NCBI RefSeq assembly: GCF_900156895.1 | Contig: NZ_FTPD01000011.1 | Span: 1 to 64,000, forward strand | From: Mesorhizobium prunaredense | GTDB taxonomy: Bacteria; Pseudomonadota; Alphaproteobacteria; Rhizobiales; Rhizobiaceae | Direction of reading: 5' to 3' | Length of the DNA: 64,000 nucleotides | In this document: piece by piece, positions 1-8,839 of the stretch | Position numbering within the stretch: position 1 is the first letter of the stretch | Layout: each line of letters starts with the position of its first letter | Position numbers and translations under genes: made by a program | Notes under the pieces: model-generated | What the model was told of the DNA's origin: nothing | Databases searched by the model: none | Seen by the model: only the letters and a program-made list of their open reading frames with translations

Positions 1-20
1 GAGTGGGAGTGAGCGGGCAT
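1..20 (+). repeat. guaA-tail repeat, copy A (possible true end of guaA)
   Basis: The window opens with codons for Glu-Trp-Glu and a TGA stop, which is how GMP synthase (guaA) ends. The same bases recur at 9781 and, with changes, at 51193. Because upstream sequence is missing, I cannot tell whether this is the real guaA gene or another island junction. The roughly 260 bases that follow, before the first gene, show nothing I can name. Confidence 0.5.
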
Positions 21-282
21 CGGCGGCGATTTTCGCTGCCGTTCTGCTACCGTTCCGTCAGTTTCTTCTTCCTTTGGAGCTGCGTGGTCTCCTGTCGAAA
101 TTCGCATATCCGATCTGCGTCCAATCCCCGGACAATGTAAAGCGGCTTTAGAGAGCGAGAGGGCTGTGGCGTAGAATAGCGTGCACATAGGCGGGTTGCT
201 GCGTAAGTCGACGACTATTGAGACCTAAACTGTGCGCCAGGGCGGCTGCGGCGCGATTGATGTCGCCGCCGCAATGCCCAGC

Positions 283-834
283 TCAAGAAAGCTTATCAAA
301 GAAGAGATAGACGGCGGCAATCTTGTCGTCCCGGACGATTATGAAATCGGTTCCGGCGTAAGCTGGCGGCTTGCCAGGACTTCCTGACACCCACTGGACC
401 CGACCGCCATCACCCATCTCCTCAGGCGGAGAGAGCGGCTGATATTGGAAGTCAGGATGGGTCGCCTTGATCACGCCTGCGATGCGGTCGATCTCGTCGC
501 GGCCGTGGTAAGCGCCGTTGGGTTCGTAGAACACGGCGTCTTCGTGGAAGACTTCTTCGATCGCTTTGCGTCGACGCACGGGGTCGATCTCACCGAACAC
601 GTCGTGGAGATTGCGAAGCAACAAGGTCGATACGGTGGGGGACATGGTTTCTCTCCGTCTGGTGTCGGGTTCGGCTTGCGCCGTCTTGACGAGGGATGGC
701 TCTGCTGCGGGAAGTGCCCCCGAGGCGCTTGCCTCGGCCGCGCCGCGTGCTCCGCTCAAGAAGGCTGCCGCGCCTATGGCGAGAGTGAGAGCTTGCCTGC
801 GAGGTATGGCCGTCTCTTTTGGTTCTGGGGGCAT
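283..834 (-). CDS. SnoaL/NTF2-like protein with twin-arginine-type leader
   Basis: The C-terminal ~115 residues look like a small NTF2/SnoaL-fold domain (FHEDAVFYEPNG, then DFIIVRDDKIAAVYLFFDKL), a fold that binds or isomerises small hydrophobic molecules. From the ATG at 834 the product has 183 aa and begins with a PRRQALTLAIGAAAF leader typical of Tat export. An alternative ATG at 645 has a better ribosome site (GGAGAG) and would give a 120-aa cytoplasmic form, so both starts are possible. The frame stays open to 915 through a proline-rich stretch that I regard as untranslated. The ligand is unknown. Confidence 0.65.
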   Translation of the reverse strand: MPPEPKETAIPRRQALTLAIGAAAFLSGARGAAEASASGALPAAEPSLVKTAQAEPDTRRRETMSPTVSTLLLRNLHDVFGEIDPVRRRKAIEEVFHEDAVFYEPNGAYHGRDEIDRIAGVIKATHPDFQYQPLSPPEEMGDGGRVQWVSGSPGKPPAYAGTDFIIVRDDKIAAVYLFFDKLS

Positions 835-948
835 GGCTTTACTCACACGAGGCAGTGGGGGGAGCGTCGACGGCGTTTTCGGAAGTGGTTTCGTCGGATA
901 GAGCCTGGAGGCCACGGTCGAGACTACGAGAACGCCGTGGCAGACCTT

Positions 949-1371
949 TCAAGCAACCACTTCGCCGCTTGAGCCGAGCTCGCCGGCCTTGCGCCGATTG
1001 TCGATGCTGAGCGCACCGGCGCCGAATGCTGCGATCTGCAGAAGCCCACCCGCCATCATCACGTTCTTGAGGAAGTGGATCATCTGGTTCTGATCGGCGA
1101 AATTGCTGTGAAACGACATCGCGGTTGCCAGCGAGAACAGGGCAAGGGCAGCGGCCACGTAGCGAGCGCGATAGCCGGCGATGAGAAGCAGGCCGCCACC
1201 GAGTTCGACTGCGACGGCCACGGCGAAGGCCAGCGGCGGGAACGGCAAGCCGACGGCACCGATCATCCCGGTCGTGGCGCCGTAGGCGCCAAGCTTGCTC
1301 AAGCCGCTCATGGCGAAGGGAAGACCGATCATCAACCGGCCGACAAAGGGAAGGTATCGGGTCGCAAACAT
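949..1371 (-). CDS. DoxX family membrane protein
   Basis: This 140-aa protein has four hydrophobic segments and the DoxX pattern: GRLMIGLPFAMSGLSKL near the N terminus, then VELGGGLLLIAGYRARYVA, and FHSNFADQNQMIHFLKNVMM. DoxX proteins are inner-membrane proteins linked to thiol or quinone redox stress, and their exact reaction is often unknown. The start at 1371 is chosen for the AAGGAG eight bases upstream. It is transcribed away from the LysR gene at 1486, which may regulate it. Confidence 0.8.
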   Translation of the reverse strand: MFATRYLPFVGRLMIGLPFAMSGLSKLGAYGATTGMIGAVGLPFPPLAFAVAVAVELGGGLLLIAGYRARYVAAALALFSLATAMSFHSNFADQNQMIHFLKNVMMAGGLLQIAAFGAGALSIDNRRKAGELGSSGEVVA

Positions 1372-1444
1372 TGAAAGTCTCCTTGACGTGGACCTCCGCA
1401 TCTCGTGGCGGACCAGCCGAGTATTGTTGCTTAGACCGCGTATT

Positions 1445-1484
1445 CGAAATAGAAATGATTGAAAGTCATCGTTGCAGGAATGTC
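1445..1484 (+). repeat. 40-bp inverted repeat, left copy, over the lysR start
   Basis: This stretch is repeated in opposite orientation at 2477-2516 with about 37 of 40 bases the same; the shared core includes TTGAAAGTCATCGTTGCAG. It lies at the lysR promoter and start codon. It may be a duplicated LysR operator and promoter, or the scar of a rearrangement. Confidence 0.75.
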
Positions 1485-1485
1485 G

Positions 1486-2448
1486 ATGTCAAAGTTGCCC
1501 GACTTCGAGGGACTGGCCATGTTCGCCAAAGTGGCCGAGGAGCGCTCATTCGCTGCGGCAGCCCGGACCATGGGCGTATCAGTGGCTACCGTCTCGCGCG
1601 CCGTCACGCGTCTTGAAGAACGCCTTGGGGGGCGCCTGTTCAACAGGACGTCCCGGCGACTTGCGTTGACCGACTATGGTCACACGCTCGCCGAGCGGGC
1701 GTCCAAGATCTTCGCCGATGCGGAGGAGGCCGAGGACTTCGCGCGCGAGGCCTCGAGTCGCCCGCGGGGCCTCGTGAAACTTGCGGCCCCGCTGTCCTTC
1801 GGCACGCGCTGGGTCGCACCCCTGCTGCCGGAGTTTTTTCGACGCTATCCTGAGATCGCAGTCGATCTGCAGCTGACCGATGCGCAGACAGATCTGATCG
1901 GCGACGGCTTCGACGCTGCGCTGCGCATCGCCGCTCTGGAGGACTCATCGCTCGTCGCGCGGCTGATCGCACCTGTTCGGCGGTTCGTCGTTGCGTCGCC
2001 GGCCTACATTGCAAGGTTTGGTCGTCCGCAGCACCCACACGACCTCGTCGCCCATCAATGTCTGAGCTACACTAAAAGATCGAAGCATGACGTTTGGCGC
2101 TTCACGCATCGGAAAACTGGTGAAGAGTCTGCGATTATGCCGACAGGACCGCTACGAGGAACGAGTGCCGAGGCTTTATTGCCGACTGTGCTCGAGGGGC
2201 TGGCGATCACCGAACTCCCCGAATTCATTGCGACCCAGTATTTTCCGGATGGGCAGCTCGAACCGATCCTCACAGATTGGGGGCTACCGGAAGGCGGGTT
2301 GTACTTCGTGACGCCGACGGCTCGCGCCCGTCCCGCCAAGGTCTCCGCCTTGGCTGATTTCCTGATCGCCGAGCTGACGGATGCGCGGTGGAGTGCGGAA
2401 GTGGTGATGGGCTGGAAACCACCGCCACAATTGAGAAGGCGGCCATAG
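1486..2448 (+). CDS. LysR family transcriptional regulator
   Basis: The product is a 320-aa LysR regulator. The N-terminal winged helix-turn-helix shows FAKVAEERSFAAAARTMGVS followed by LEERLGGRLFNRTSRRL, and the rest is a periplasmic-binding-protein-like effector domain (LTDAQTDLIGDGFDAALRIA). The subgroup resembles regulators next to oxidoreductase and quinone or aldehyde detoxification genes. ATG at 1486 (MSKLPDF) fits the family start and has GCAGGA upstream; ATGs at 1459 and 1480 are alternatives. It is divergent from the DoxX gene and sits between two copies of an inverted repeat. Confidence 0.88.
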   Translation: MSKLPDFEGLAMFAKVAEERSFAAAARTMGVSVATVSRAVTRLEERLGGRLFNRTSRRLALTDYGHTLAERASKIFADAEEAEDFAREASSRPRGLVKLAAPLSFGTRWVAPLLPEFFRRYPEIAVDLQLTDAQTDLIGDGFDAALRIAALEDSSLVARLIAPVRRFVVASPAYIARFGRPQHPHDLVAHQCLSYTKRSKHDVWRFTHRKTGEESAIMPTGPLRGTSAEALLPTVLEGLAITELPEFIATQYFPDGQLEPILTDWGLPEGGLYFVTPTARARPAKVSALADFLIAELTDARWSAEVVMGWKPPPQLRRRP

Positions 2449-2476
2449 GTCAGCGGAGCAGCTGCGCTTCATTACC

Positions 2477-2516
2477 GACATTTCTGCAACGATGACTTTC
2501 AAGCCTTTCTATTTCG
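2477..2516 (-). repeat. 40-bp inverted repeat, right copy
   Basis: This is the reverse-complement partner of 1445-1484, lying 29 bases after the lysR stop codon and 50 bases before a truncated SDR gene. In this orientation it could drive or regulate leftward or rightward genes that are now broken. Confidence 0.75.
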
Positions 2517-2565
2517 CAAAATAATCCACCCTCCCAGATTTGTCTCGCCGGCAAGGAGACAGATC

Positions 2566-2722
2566 ATGGCACGCAGACTTGAAGGAAAAATCGCCGTCGT
2601 AACGGGCGGCATCGGCCTGGCAACGGCCAAGCGGTTCGCAGCGGAAGGGCGCACGCGTCTTCGTGACCGGCCGCCGTCAGGCGGAACTCGACGCCGCGGT
2701 CGCGACATCTCGCTTAGGCTGA
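2566..2722 (+). pseudogene. SDR dehydrogenase, 5' fragment with frameshift
   Basis: The start is a normal SDR N terminus (MARRLEGKIAVVTGG, then GIGLATAKRFAAEG), but the usual TGGxxGIG motif lacks residues. After the codons for AAEG the frame shifts, and the next frame gives ARVFVTGRRQAELDAAV, the expected SDR continuation. Homology stops near 2720, where a ureohydrolase fragment on the other strand begins. About 50 of the normal ~250 residues remain, so the gene is dead. Confidence 0.8.
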
Positions 2723-3179
2723 CAGTGATGATGCGCTCCTCCGGAATTTCCCGAAATCCAGGAATCTTGCGTCGATAACGCGGCCAGCATTTGCCAGCGA
2801 TGGTCGTCACCGGCATACCCTCGAAGAAGCCACTCTCCGAAGTGTCCGGCGTTTTCGCATCCCCATGAGCATCGAACCAGATCATGCCGACGTCGCCTTC
2901 GGCGTCGGCGATGCCGCCCACCATGCCGAGCGAGGCCGAACAGGCGCCGATCGAGGCGATCGGGATACGGCCCGCCTTGCGGGCGACCTGCACCGTCTCG
3001 GCAAGGCGGATGTTTTGTACCAGAATGCGGGACATCTGGTCCCCCACGGGCAGAAGGCGATAGTCTCCGCCAGTGTTAGCAGCCGTTGGCTCATCAGCGT
3101 CGTCAATCACGACCACTTCGACATTGCCGAATACGCCCGCGAGTGAAGCCGGGGCCGCGTCCGGCGCCATTGCCGTCAT
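2705..3179 (-). pseudogene. Arginase/agmatinase-family (ureohydrolase) fragment
   Basis: The centre of this frame shows the ureohydrolase pattern GMIWFDAHGDAKTP, with the D-A-H-x-D manganese ligands, followed by ESGFFEGMPVTTIAG. Full enzymes have about 300 residues. Here family-like sequence ends around ILE-ILE-THR-VAL near 2720, and the frame then runs on to 2499 through antisense SDR sequence. The second metal motif is therefore lost. The position normally reading GGDHS or GGNC reads IGACS. The start is uncertain: ATG at 3179 has AAGGACGAGG upstream, and the frame is open to 3233. Confidence 0.65.
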
Positions 3180-3394
3180 TGGGCCTCGTCCTTCCGATGC
3201 TTTCCAGCGAGCTTCCAAACCATACAGTGGCACCCCTTACCGGGCGCTCAGCAGAAATGTCGATGCGATACCATTGACGCGATGTACTCGGCGCGGAGGC
3301 GCGCCCAAAGCTTTGATGGGCCTGTTGAAGGGCCGCAACTTCGGCAAGTTGTTGGTCAGGATGGAGTGATCCACCGCGGGCAGGAGAGCGGCGA

Positions 3395-4507
3395 TTAGGC
3401 CACTTCCTCCCTGATGGTCTTGTCATAGAGCGGATAGTCCGAATAGCCTTTGGCGCCGCCGTAATAGAAGGTCTCGCGGTCGTACTTGTTGAGCGGCAGT
3501 TTCTCTTTCAGGCGATGGACGAGATCGGGATTGGCGATGAAATGGCGGCCGAAGGCGACCAGGTCGGCGCCGCCCCTGGCGACGATTGCGGCTGCGTCCG
3601 CGGCGTTGAAACCGCCGGCGGCGATGACCGGACCCTGGAAGATTGGCTTCAGGTTCTCCGCAGCGACCGGAGGCATTTCGCCGACCTCCGCATTGCCCTT
3701 CACGCGCGGCTCGATGACATGGAGATAGGCTATGCTGCGATCCCCCAGTCCTTTCGCGACATGGGCGAACAGGGCCTGGGGATCGCTGTCGTGCATCTGG
3801 TTGAAGGTGTTGCTCGGACCAACTCGGACGCCGACGCGATCGGGTGACCAGACGGTGGTCACGGCGTCCACCACCTCGAAGAGGAAGCGCGCCCGGCTTT
3901 CGATGCTGCCACCATGGATGTCGGTGCGCCGGTTCGAGCCGTCCTGCAGGAACTGGTCGATCAGATAGCCGTTGGCGCCATGCATTTCGATGCCATCGAA
4001 TCCGGCTTGCTTCGCTCGCTCGGCGGCGGCGCGATACTGTTCGACCACCGCCGCGATCTCTTCCATCGCGAGCGCCCGTGGCGCTGTGGCCGGGCCAGGC
4101 CGGCCTTTGAGAAGAACGCCCAGGCCGGCGTCGCCCTCGGAGGGAGCGACGGGCACGCCGCCATCGGGCTGCAGGCTGACATGGGAGACGCGTCCGACAT
4201 GCCAGAGCTGGAGCACGATCGTCGCACCCCTGGCATGAACGGCGTCGACGACCTTCCTCCAGCCGGCCGCTTGGTCGTCGGTCTCGATGCCGGGTGAGCC
4301 GAAGCCGCCATTGCCTTGGCGGGCGATGTAGGTCGCCTCGGCGATCAGGAGGCCGCCGGGCGTGGCGCGGGACGCGTAATAGTCGGCCATGGCTTGGCCA
4401 GGGACATTCCCCGGTATCTCGGCACGCATGCGGGTGAGCGGGGCGAGCACGACGCGATGCGACAGGTCGAACGCGCCGACGTGGATCGGGCTGAACAGGT
4501 TGGACAT
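3395..4507 (-). CDS. Old Yellow Enzyme family ene-reductase
   Basis: This 370-aa FMN oxidoreductase (NemA/XenB type) reduces activated C=C bonds, nitro compounds or nitrate esters with NAD(P)H. Visible family signatures are VVLAPLTRMRA at the FMN site, LQLWHVGR, the substrate-binding HGANGYLIDQFLQDGSN, the phosphate-binding VIAAGGF/LVAFGRHFIANPDL, and YYGGAKGYSDYP at the end. ATG at 4507 is chosen for the AAAGGA before it; the frame extends to 4663 without family sequence. It is the last gene of the minus-strand TetR-led run. A paralogue lies at 52202. Confidence 0.92.
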   Translation of the reverse strand: MSNLFSPIHVGAFDLSHRVVLAPLTRMRAEIPGNVPGQAMADYYASRATPGGLLIAEATYIARQGNGGFGSPGIETDDQAAGWRKVVDAVHARGATIVLQLWHVGRVSHVSLQPDGGVPVAPSEGDAGLGVLLKGRPGPATAPRALAMEEIAAVVEQYRAAAERAKQAGFDGIEMHGANGYLIDQFLQDGSNRRTDIHGGSIESRARFLFEVVDAVTTVWSPDRVGVRVGPSNTFNQMHDSDPQALFAHVAKGLGDRSIAYLHVIEPRVKGNAEVGEMPPVAAENLKPIFQGPVIAAGGFNAADAAAIVARGGADLVAFGRHFIANPDLVHRLKEKLPLNKYDRETFYYGGAKGYSDYPLYDKTIREEVA

Positions 4508-4619
4508 ATCTATACATCCTTTGTGATACCGGCGGCGTAGTCTGCAAACGAGCCGGGAGCTGACTATTTGTGGCCTGGGAGTGGGTGCGAGTAGAGAGCC
4601 GGCGATCGGCCTCAATCCG

Positions 4620-5117
4620 TCAGAGAACCTCAAACACATTGAAGACCGGCCCCTCCGTGACACGATGGCCTATACCGATCGCCAGGATGCCGTTAAGCCA
4701 GTCCAGGTCCGCGTCGGCCGTCTCGAAGGTGGGCGCGATCCGGAAATAGTAGCCGGCCGGATCGACGATCTCGCCGCGATCCAGGCGATCGAGGACATCG
4801 GCCGGGCCATGGCGGATACCGCGAGTGATCATCGTCACAAGGGCGCCCCGGTCGGTCTCGATGGTGAGGCGGACATCGAGCGTCAGGCGCCTGTCGGGCC
4901 GTCTCACCTGCCAGTCACTGGCTCCGTCGAGCACCTTGCCGCGCAGTCGCGCCCCGGTGACCTGCCCGCCGCTGACGAGCGCGATCCGTCGGAAGCCGTC
5001 GGGGGTCGCGCCGACGGTCGTGACGGCGCGCACCTGGAGCAGCATGGTGAAAAGGTGCCGGGTACGGATCGTCGATAGCGGCCCCTCGGCGACGAGCGCT
5101 GCAATATGCGGTTCCAT
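4620..5117 (-). CDS. DUF3237 family protein
   Basis: The 165-aa product matches the DUF3237 pattern: TVGATPDGFRRIALVSGGQVTG early, VRLTIETDRGALVTMITRGIRHGP in the middle, and YYFRIAPTFET followed by DLDWLNGILAIGIGHR. The family folds as a small beta barrel and has no firm biochemical role. It often sits in catabolic or detoxification operons, as here between an ene-reductase and a hydrolase. GGAGAT lies 11 bases before the ATG. Confidence 0.85.
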   Translation of the reverse strand: MEPHIAALVAEGPLSTIRTRHLFTMLLQVRAVTTVGATPDGFRRIALVSGGQVTGARLRGKVLDGASDWQVRRPDRRLTLDVRLTIETDRGALVTMITRGIRHGPADVLDRLDRGEIVDPAGYYFRIAPTFETADADLDWLNGILAIGIGHRVTEGPVFNVFEVL

Positions 5118-5204
5118 TGGGCGTTATCTCCATCTTGACATCAGCGCTGCATGGAATAGCGGGCCTGCCCAATGCGCAGGCCCACGGGGTTCAAGGCCGT
5201 CCCG

Positions 5205-6227
5205 TCACGACCATGACCATGGAATCGCGTTCCAGCGGTAGGCCGAGCCTGCGGCTTCGACATAACCGAGACCGGGGAACGGAAAGTGGTAGCCCATCAC
5301 CAGGGTCCGGTCGGCGGCGACCTCGCCCAAGATCCGCTTTCGTGTGGCGATCGCCTGATCGCCGTCGAAATCGAAGATGACGGACCAGTCCGGATGCTGC
5401 AGCCCCGAATCCGAGCGATGAGCCACATCGGCCATGTGGATGAACTGCGCGTTCCCCGAGCTGAAGCGGATGGCTGTGTGGGCGGGAGAGTGGCCGGGCG
5501 CGGGAATGAGTGTGATGCCCGGCACGACCTCGGCGCCCGGCCGCACGACCTGCATGCGCTGCCGGAGCGGCGGCAGATAGGTCTTGGGAGCGTAGATCGC
5601 CGCCTTCTTGAATTCGTCCGGCGCCTTCGAGGCGTTGATGTCGGCCTCGAACCGGTTGCCGGTCCAGTAGCTCAGTTCATCATCGACGAACACATATCGC
5701 GCGTTCGGGAAGACATGGCTGCCCGACTTGGTGACCACACCGGCAACATGATCCAGATGGATATGGCTGATGATCACCACCGTGATGCTCTCGGGCGCGA
5801 TGCCGGCCCGCGCGAGGTTCGGGACCAGGTAGGGAAACCGGCCGGAACCAGGGCCAAGGACGTCGCCGAAGCCGGTGTCGACCAGCACACGATCGGTGGG
5901 AGTGTCGACCACGAGCAGGTTGTTCGTGAACTGCGGCGCCGGATTGAGGTGATTTTCTTTGAGGAAAGGCTCGGCCACCGAAGCGGGCTGGTTCGCCGCG
6001 AAGATCGGCCAGAACGGCACGTTGCCGTATCCGTCGGAAATCACGGTCGCCTTGAGGTCTCCGATGCTGAAACGATAGTATCCGGCGCCGTGCGGGCTGT
6101 AGCCGGACGTTGCCTTGTCGTCCGCAAGCGCGAGGTTGACCAGGCCCGACGGCATGCCGGCTAGGACGGGAACGGCGACTCCGAAACCGAGGAGCCCTCG
6201 ACGAGTTAGCTTTGGGGTTGTTGTCAT
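5205..6227 (-). CDS. Tat-exported metallo-beta-lactamase-fold hydrolase
   Basis: The 340-aa product starts with a twin-arginine leader (TRRGLLGFGVAVPVLAG), so it is probably periplasmic. The MBL zinc site is present: SHIHLDHVAG, a later GHSPAHTAI, and HMADVAH. The layout resembles methyl parathion hydrolase and lactonase relatives, so an ester or lactone substrate is likely but not shown. ATG at 6227 follows AGAGGACA; the frame is open to 6278. It lies within the minus-strand operon next to DUF3237. Confidence 0.87.
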   Translation of the reverse strand: MTTTPKLTRRGLLGFGVAVPVLAGMPSGLVNLALADDKATSGYSPHGAGYYRFSIGDLKATVISDGYGNVPFWPIFAANQPASVAEPFLKENHLNPAPQFTNNLLVVDTPTDRVLVDTGFGDVLGPGSGRFPYLVPNLARAGIAPESITVVIISHIHLDHVAGVVTKSGSHVFPNARYVFVDDELSYWTGNRFEADINASKAPDEFKKAAIYAPKTYLPPLRQRMQVVRPGAEVVPGITLIPAPGHSPAHTAIRFSSGNAQFIHMADVAHRSDSGLQHPDWSVIFDFDGDQAIATRKRILGEVAADRTLVMGYHFPFPGLGYVEAAGSAYRWNAIPWSWS

Positions 6228-6317
6228 TGCAGTATTGTCCTCTTGTGGAGCTGGGATTGCGGTGAACCGTGCCGTCATTCTGGGTCGGGCCCGGGATGAC
6301 GGCTGAGTTGTCGTGCG

Positions 6318-7073
6318 CTAGGCCGCGAAGCGCACGGACGCAAACTCGTTGAAGCTATTGACGAGTCCGTGTTCGGTTGGGCCGACGTTGGACCTGAAAG
6401 CCTTGGCGCCTTCGACAACGACCTCGTCGGCATCAGTCTCCAGCACCCTCATCGTCTCCGCGATGAATTGATCGAGCGGCATGGCTTCCTCGGCCTCCCG
6501 GCTGTTCATGAGATCGGTGCGGACCCAGGGCGGCGCGATCTCGAGAACGCGCACGCCGGTATCCTTCAGCAGGAAGCGCTGTGACAGGGCATAGGAGTGA
6601 AGAGCCGCCTTCGTCGCCGAGTAGACCGAGGTGACCGCCATCGGCACGAAGGCCAGGACGGAGCTGGTGTAGGCGATGACGGCGTTCTTCCTGCCCTTCA
6701 GGTGTTCAACCAGCGCCGCGGTCATGCGGATCGGACCGAGCAGGTTCGTGTCCACCGTATCGACCACGAGCGTGTCGTCGATCCGGCCGGCGGCCTGATC
6801 CGGCAGCATGATGCCCGCGTTGTTGATGACGACATTCAGATCGGGATGGTCGGCGATCAGCTTGGCCGCGACGGTCTCGATGCTCCCCGGATCGGTGATG
6901 TCGAGCTCGACTGCCTCCATGCCGGGATTGGCGGCGGTCACTTCGTCGAGATTGGCGCGTCGACGGCCGGAAATGATGACTTTGTTGCCGCGCTCGTGGA
7001 GCGCTTCCGCCAGTCCGCGGCCGATCCCGGACCCGCCACCGGTGATGAAAATGGTATTGCCTGTGAGTTTCAT
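6318..7073 (-). CDS. SDR family oxidoreductase (DltE-like)
   Basis: The 251-aa protein has the classical short-chain dehydrogenase set: TGGGSGIG for NAD(P) binding, NNAGIM, and the catalytic Ser with YSATK. The best match from memory is the DltE/YvaG-like subgroup. It probably reduces a carbonyl or oxidises an alcohol, but the substrate is unknown. AAGGAG sits 8 bases upstream of ATG 7073. It belongs to the same minus-strand operon as its neighbours. Confidence 0.88.
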   Translation of the reverse strand: MKLTGNTIFITGGGSGIGRGLAEALHERGNKVIISGRRRANLDEVTAANPGMEAVELDITDPGSIETVAAKLIADHPDLNVVINNAGIMLPDQAAGRIDDTLVVDTVDTNLLGPIRMTAALVEHLKGRKNAVIAYTSSVLAFVPMAVTSVYSATKAALHSYALSQRFLLKDTGVRVLEIAPPWVRTDLMNSREAEEAMPLDQFIAETMRVLETDADEVVVEGAKAFRSNVGPTEHGLVNSFNEFASVRFAA

Positions 7074-7110
7074 GGTTCTTCTCCTTGTGTGAAGCGAGTG
7101 TGTAAAAAGA

Positions 7111-7512
7111 TCAGTCGGGGAAATGGTCACCGAACATCGGCAGGCCGCTCAGCGACTGCGCCTGCGTCGCCTCGTCCTGCAGCACGTCCCAGTGCTCGGC
7201 GAGTTTGCCGTCCTCGATGCGCACGACGTCCGCCGCGACCCAGGCGGCAGGCCGGCCGTTGCCGGAGAAGCGCCCATGCGCGATGACGTAGTCGCCTTCG
7301 GCCAGGATGAGATGGTTCTCGTATCTCAGCGTGTCCGGCACAGTGCGGACCAGGTCGAATAGGCCGTCACGGCCAGGTGCGATGTGGGCGCTGTGCTGGA
7401 TGTAGCGGTCAGACCAGTAGCGCTCGGCCGCCGCGTAGTCGCGCTTGTTGAACAGCGCATCGAAGGCTTCGAGGACGAGCGCCTTGTTTTGCTCTGGTGT
7501 GGTCTTGGACAT
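7111..7512 (-). CDS. SnoaL-like polyketide cyclase family protein
   Basis: The 133-aa product is a SnoaL-type NTF2-fold protein: ALVLEAFDALFNKRDYAAAERYWSDRYIQHSAHI, ending with VRIEDGKLAEHWDVLQDE. Family members are small cyclases, hydrolases or isomerases, and many are uncharacterised. AGGAGAACTTCC precedes ATG 7512; the open frame to 7710 has no family sequence. It lies between the exporter and SDR genes of the operon. Confidence 0.88.
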   Translation of the reverse strand: MSKTTPEQNKALVLEAFDALFNKRDYAAAERYWSDRYIQHSAHIAPGRDGLFDLVRTVPDTLRYENHLILAEGDYVIAHGRFSGNGRPAAWVAADVVRIEDGKLAEHWDVLQDEATQAQSLSGLPMFGDHFPD

Positions 7513-7534
7513 GGAAGTTCTCCTGTGGTTGGGA

Positions 7535-8788
7535 TCAGAGGGCGGCCAGCGCCGGGCTGCCGGCGCGCGGTTGGGTGGCGAGGACGAGCGACAGGGAGGC
7601 GAGCACGCATCCCGCGCCGACCCAACCGATGGCCAGCGGCGAAATGCTCGCCACGGTGAGCGAGCCGAGCGCGGCTCCCATCGAGAACCCGAGGTATTGG
7701 AAGGAAGCATTCAGCGAGAGCGCGACGGGCGCCACCTTGGTCCCGGCAATGCCGATGAGTCGTGCCTGCTGGGCCGGGTAGAACGCCCAGGCCGACACGC
7801 CCCAAAGCACGACCGCCAACAGGATCAGAGGAAGCACCGCCGCCGGCGGCAGCAGGACCGGGCTTATCGACAGGCTGGCGAAGGCGAGCGTCAGGACAAG
7901 CAGGCTGATGGCAATCACCGGCAGGGGTCCGAAGTGGTCGCTAAGCCGCCCGCCCAGCCGCAAGCCGACGACTGCCGCAACGCCCCAGGCGAACAGGACG
8001 GCGCTGACGGCGGTCCCGGCCATTCCCGTGGCGGCCGCCAGGTAGGAGGTGAGGTAGGTGTAGACGGCGAACGCGCCCGTCGCCCACAGCATGGTGCCGA
8101 GCAGCGCCAGGAGGACGGCCGGCCGGCGCGCCACGTCGAGGCGCTCGCGTAGGCTGGCCACCGGCATGCGAGTGGTGATGTCGCGGGGCAGCCCGCTTAT
8201 CAGGCCGACGGCCGCGATCAGCGCCATCACGCCGACGGCCGCGAAGTTCAGGCGCCAGCCGAAGTGACTGCCGACCAGCGCGCCGGCCGGCACGCCGAGC
8301 GCGACGGCGAGGCTGCTGCCGCCGGTGACTATGGCAAGCGCCGTGCCCCGATGCTTAGGTCCGACCACGACGCCCGCCAGGGCGCTGGCGCTTGGCATGT
8401 AGAGACCGGCGGCGAGCGCGAGCAGGATGCGGGCGGTCATCAGGCCGGTATAGTCATGCGCCGACCAGGCGACGAAGTTTGCCGCCGCGAAGGCCAGCAT
8501 GGAGGCGATCAGCAGACGCCTGCGGTCGACGCTGCCGGTTAGCGCCGTCAGCACCGGCGAGCTCAGCGCATAGGTGAGCGCGAACACCGTGACCAGTTGC
8601 CCGGCGCCGGCGAGGCTCACCGACAGGTCGCTTGCCATCTCCGGCAGCAGCGGCGCGATCATGAAGCCTTCGGTACCGATGGCGAAGGTGCCGAGCGCCA
8701 GCCAGTAGAGCCTAGCCAGGGAAGGGGAGGCTTTCGAGGAGGAGGCTATCGCCACAGGGCTTGTCGCAATATTAAGATGGTCGGTCAT
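7535..8788 (-). CDS. MFS exporter (DHA1-like drug/arabinose efflux type)
   Basis: The 417-aa protein has 12 predicted membrane segments. MFS signatures include GTFAIGTEGFMIAPLLPEMASDL in the first helix region and DRRRLLIASML after helix 2. It resembles the AraJ/CmlA-like proton-driven exporters. GGAGAACAAG precedes the ATG at 8788. It is directly behind the tetR-type gene (51 bases), so it is the probable target of that repressor and exports its inducer or a related toxin. Confidence 0.9.
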   Translation of the reverse strand: MTDHLNIATSPVAIASSSKASPSLARLYWLALGTFAIGTEGFMIAPLLPEMASDLSVSLAGAGQLVTVFALTYALSSPVLTALTGSVDRRRLLIASMLAFAAANFVAWSAHDYTGLMTARILLALAAGLYMPSASALAGVVVGPKHRGTALAIVTGGSSLAVALGVPAGALVGSHFGWRLNFAAVGVMALIAAVGLISGLPRDITTRMPVASLRERLDVARRPAVLLALLGTMLWATGAFAVYTYLTSYLAAATGMAGTAVSAVLFAWGVAAVVGLRLGGRLSDHFGPLPVIAISLLVLTLAFASLSISPVLLPPAAVLPLILLAVVLWGVSAWAFYPAQQARLIGIAGTKVAPVALSLNASFQYLGFSMGAALGSLTVASISPLAIGWVGAGCVLASLSLVLATQPRAGSPALAAL

Positions 8789-8839
8789 CTTGTTCTCCGG
8801 CAAATTTTTAACAGGGCCGGTTCCAGGCCTTATCCGCAT

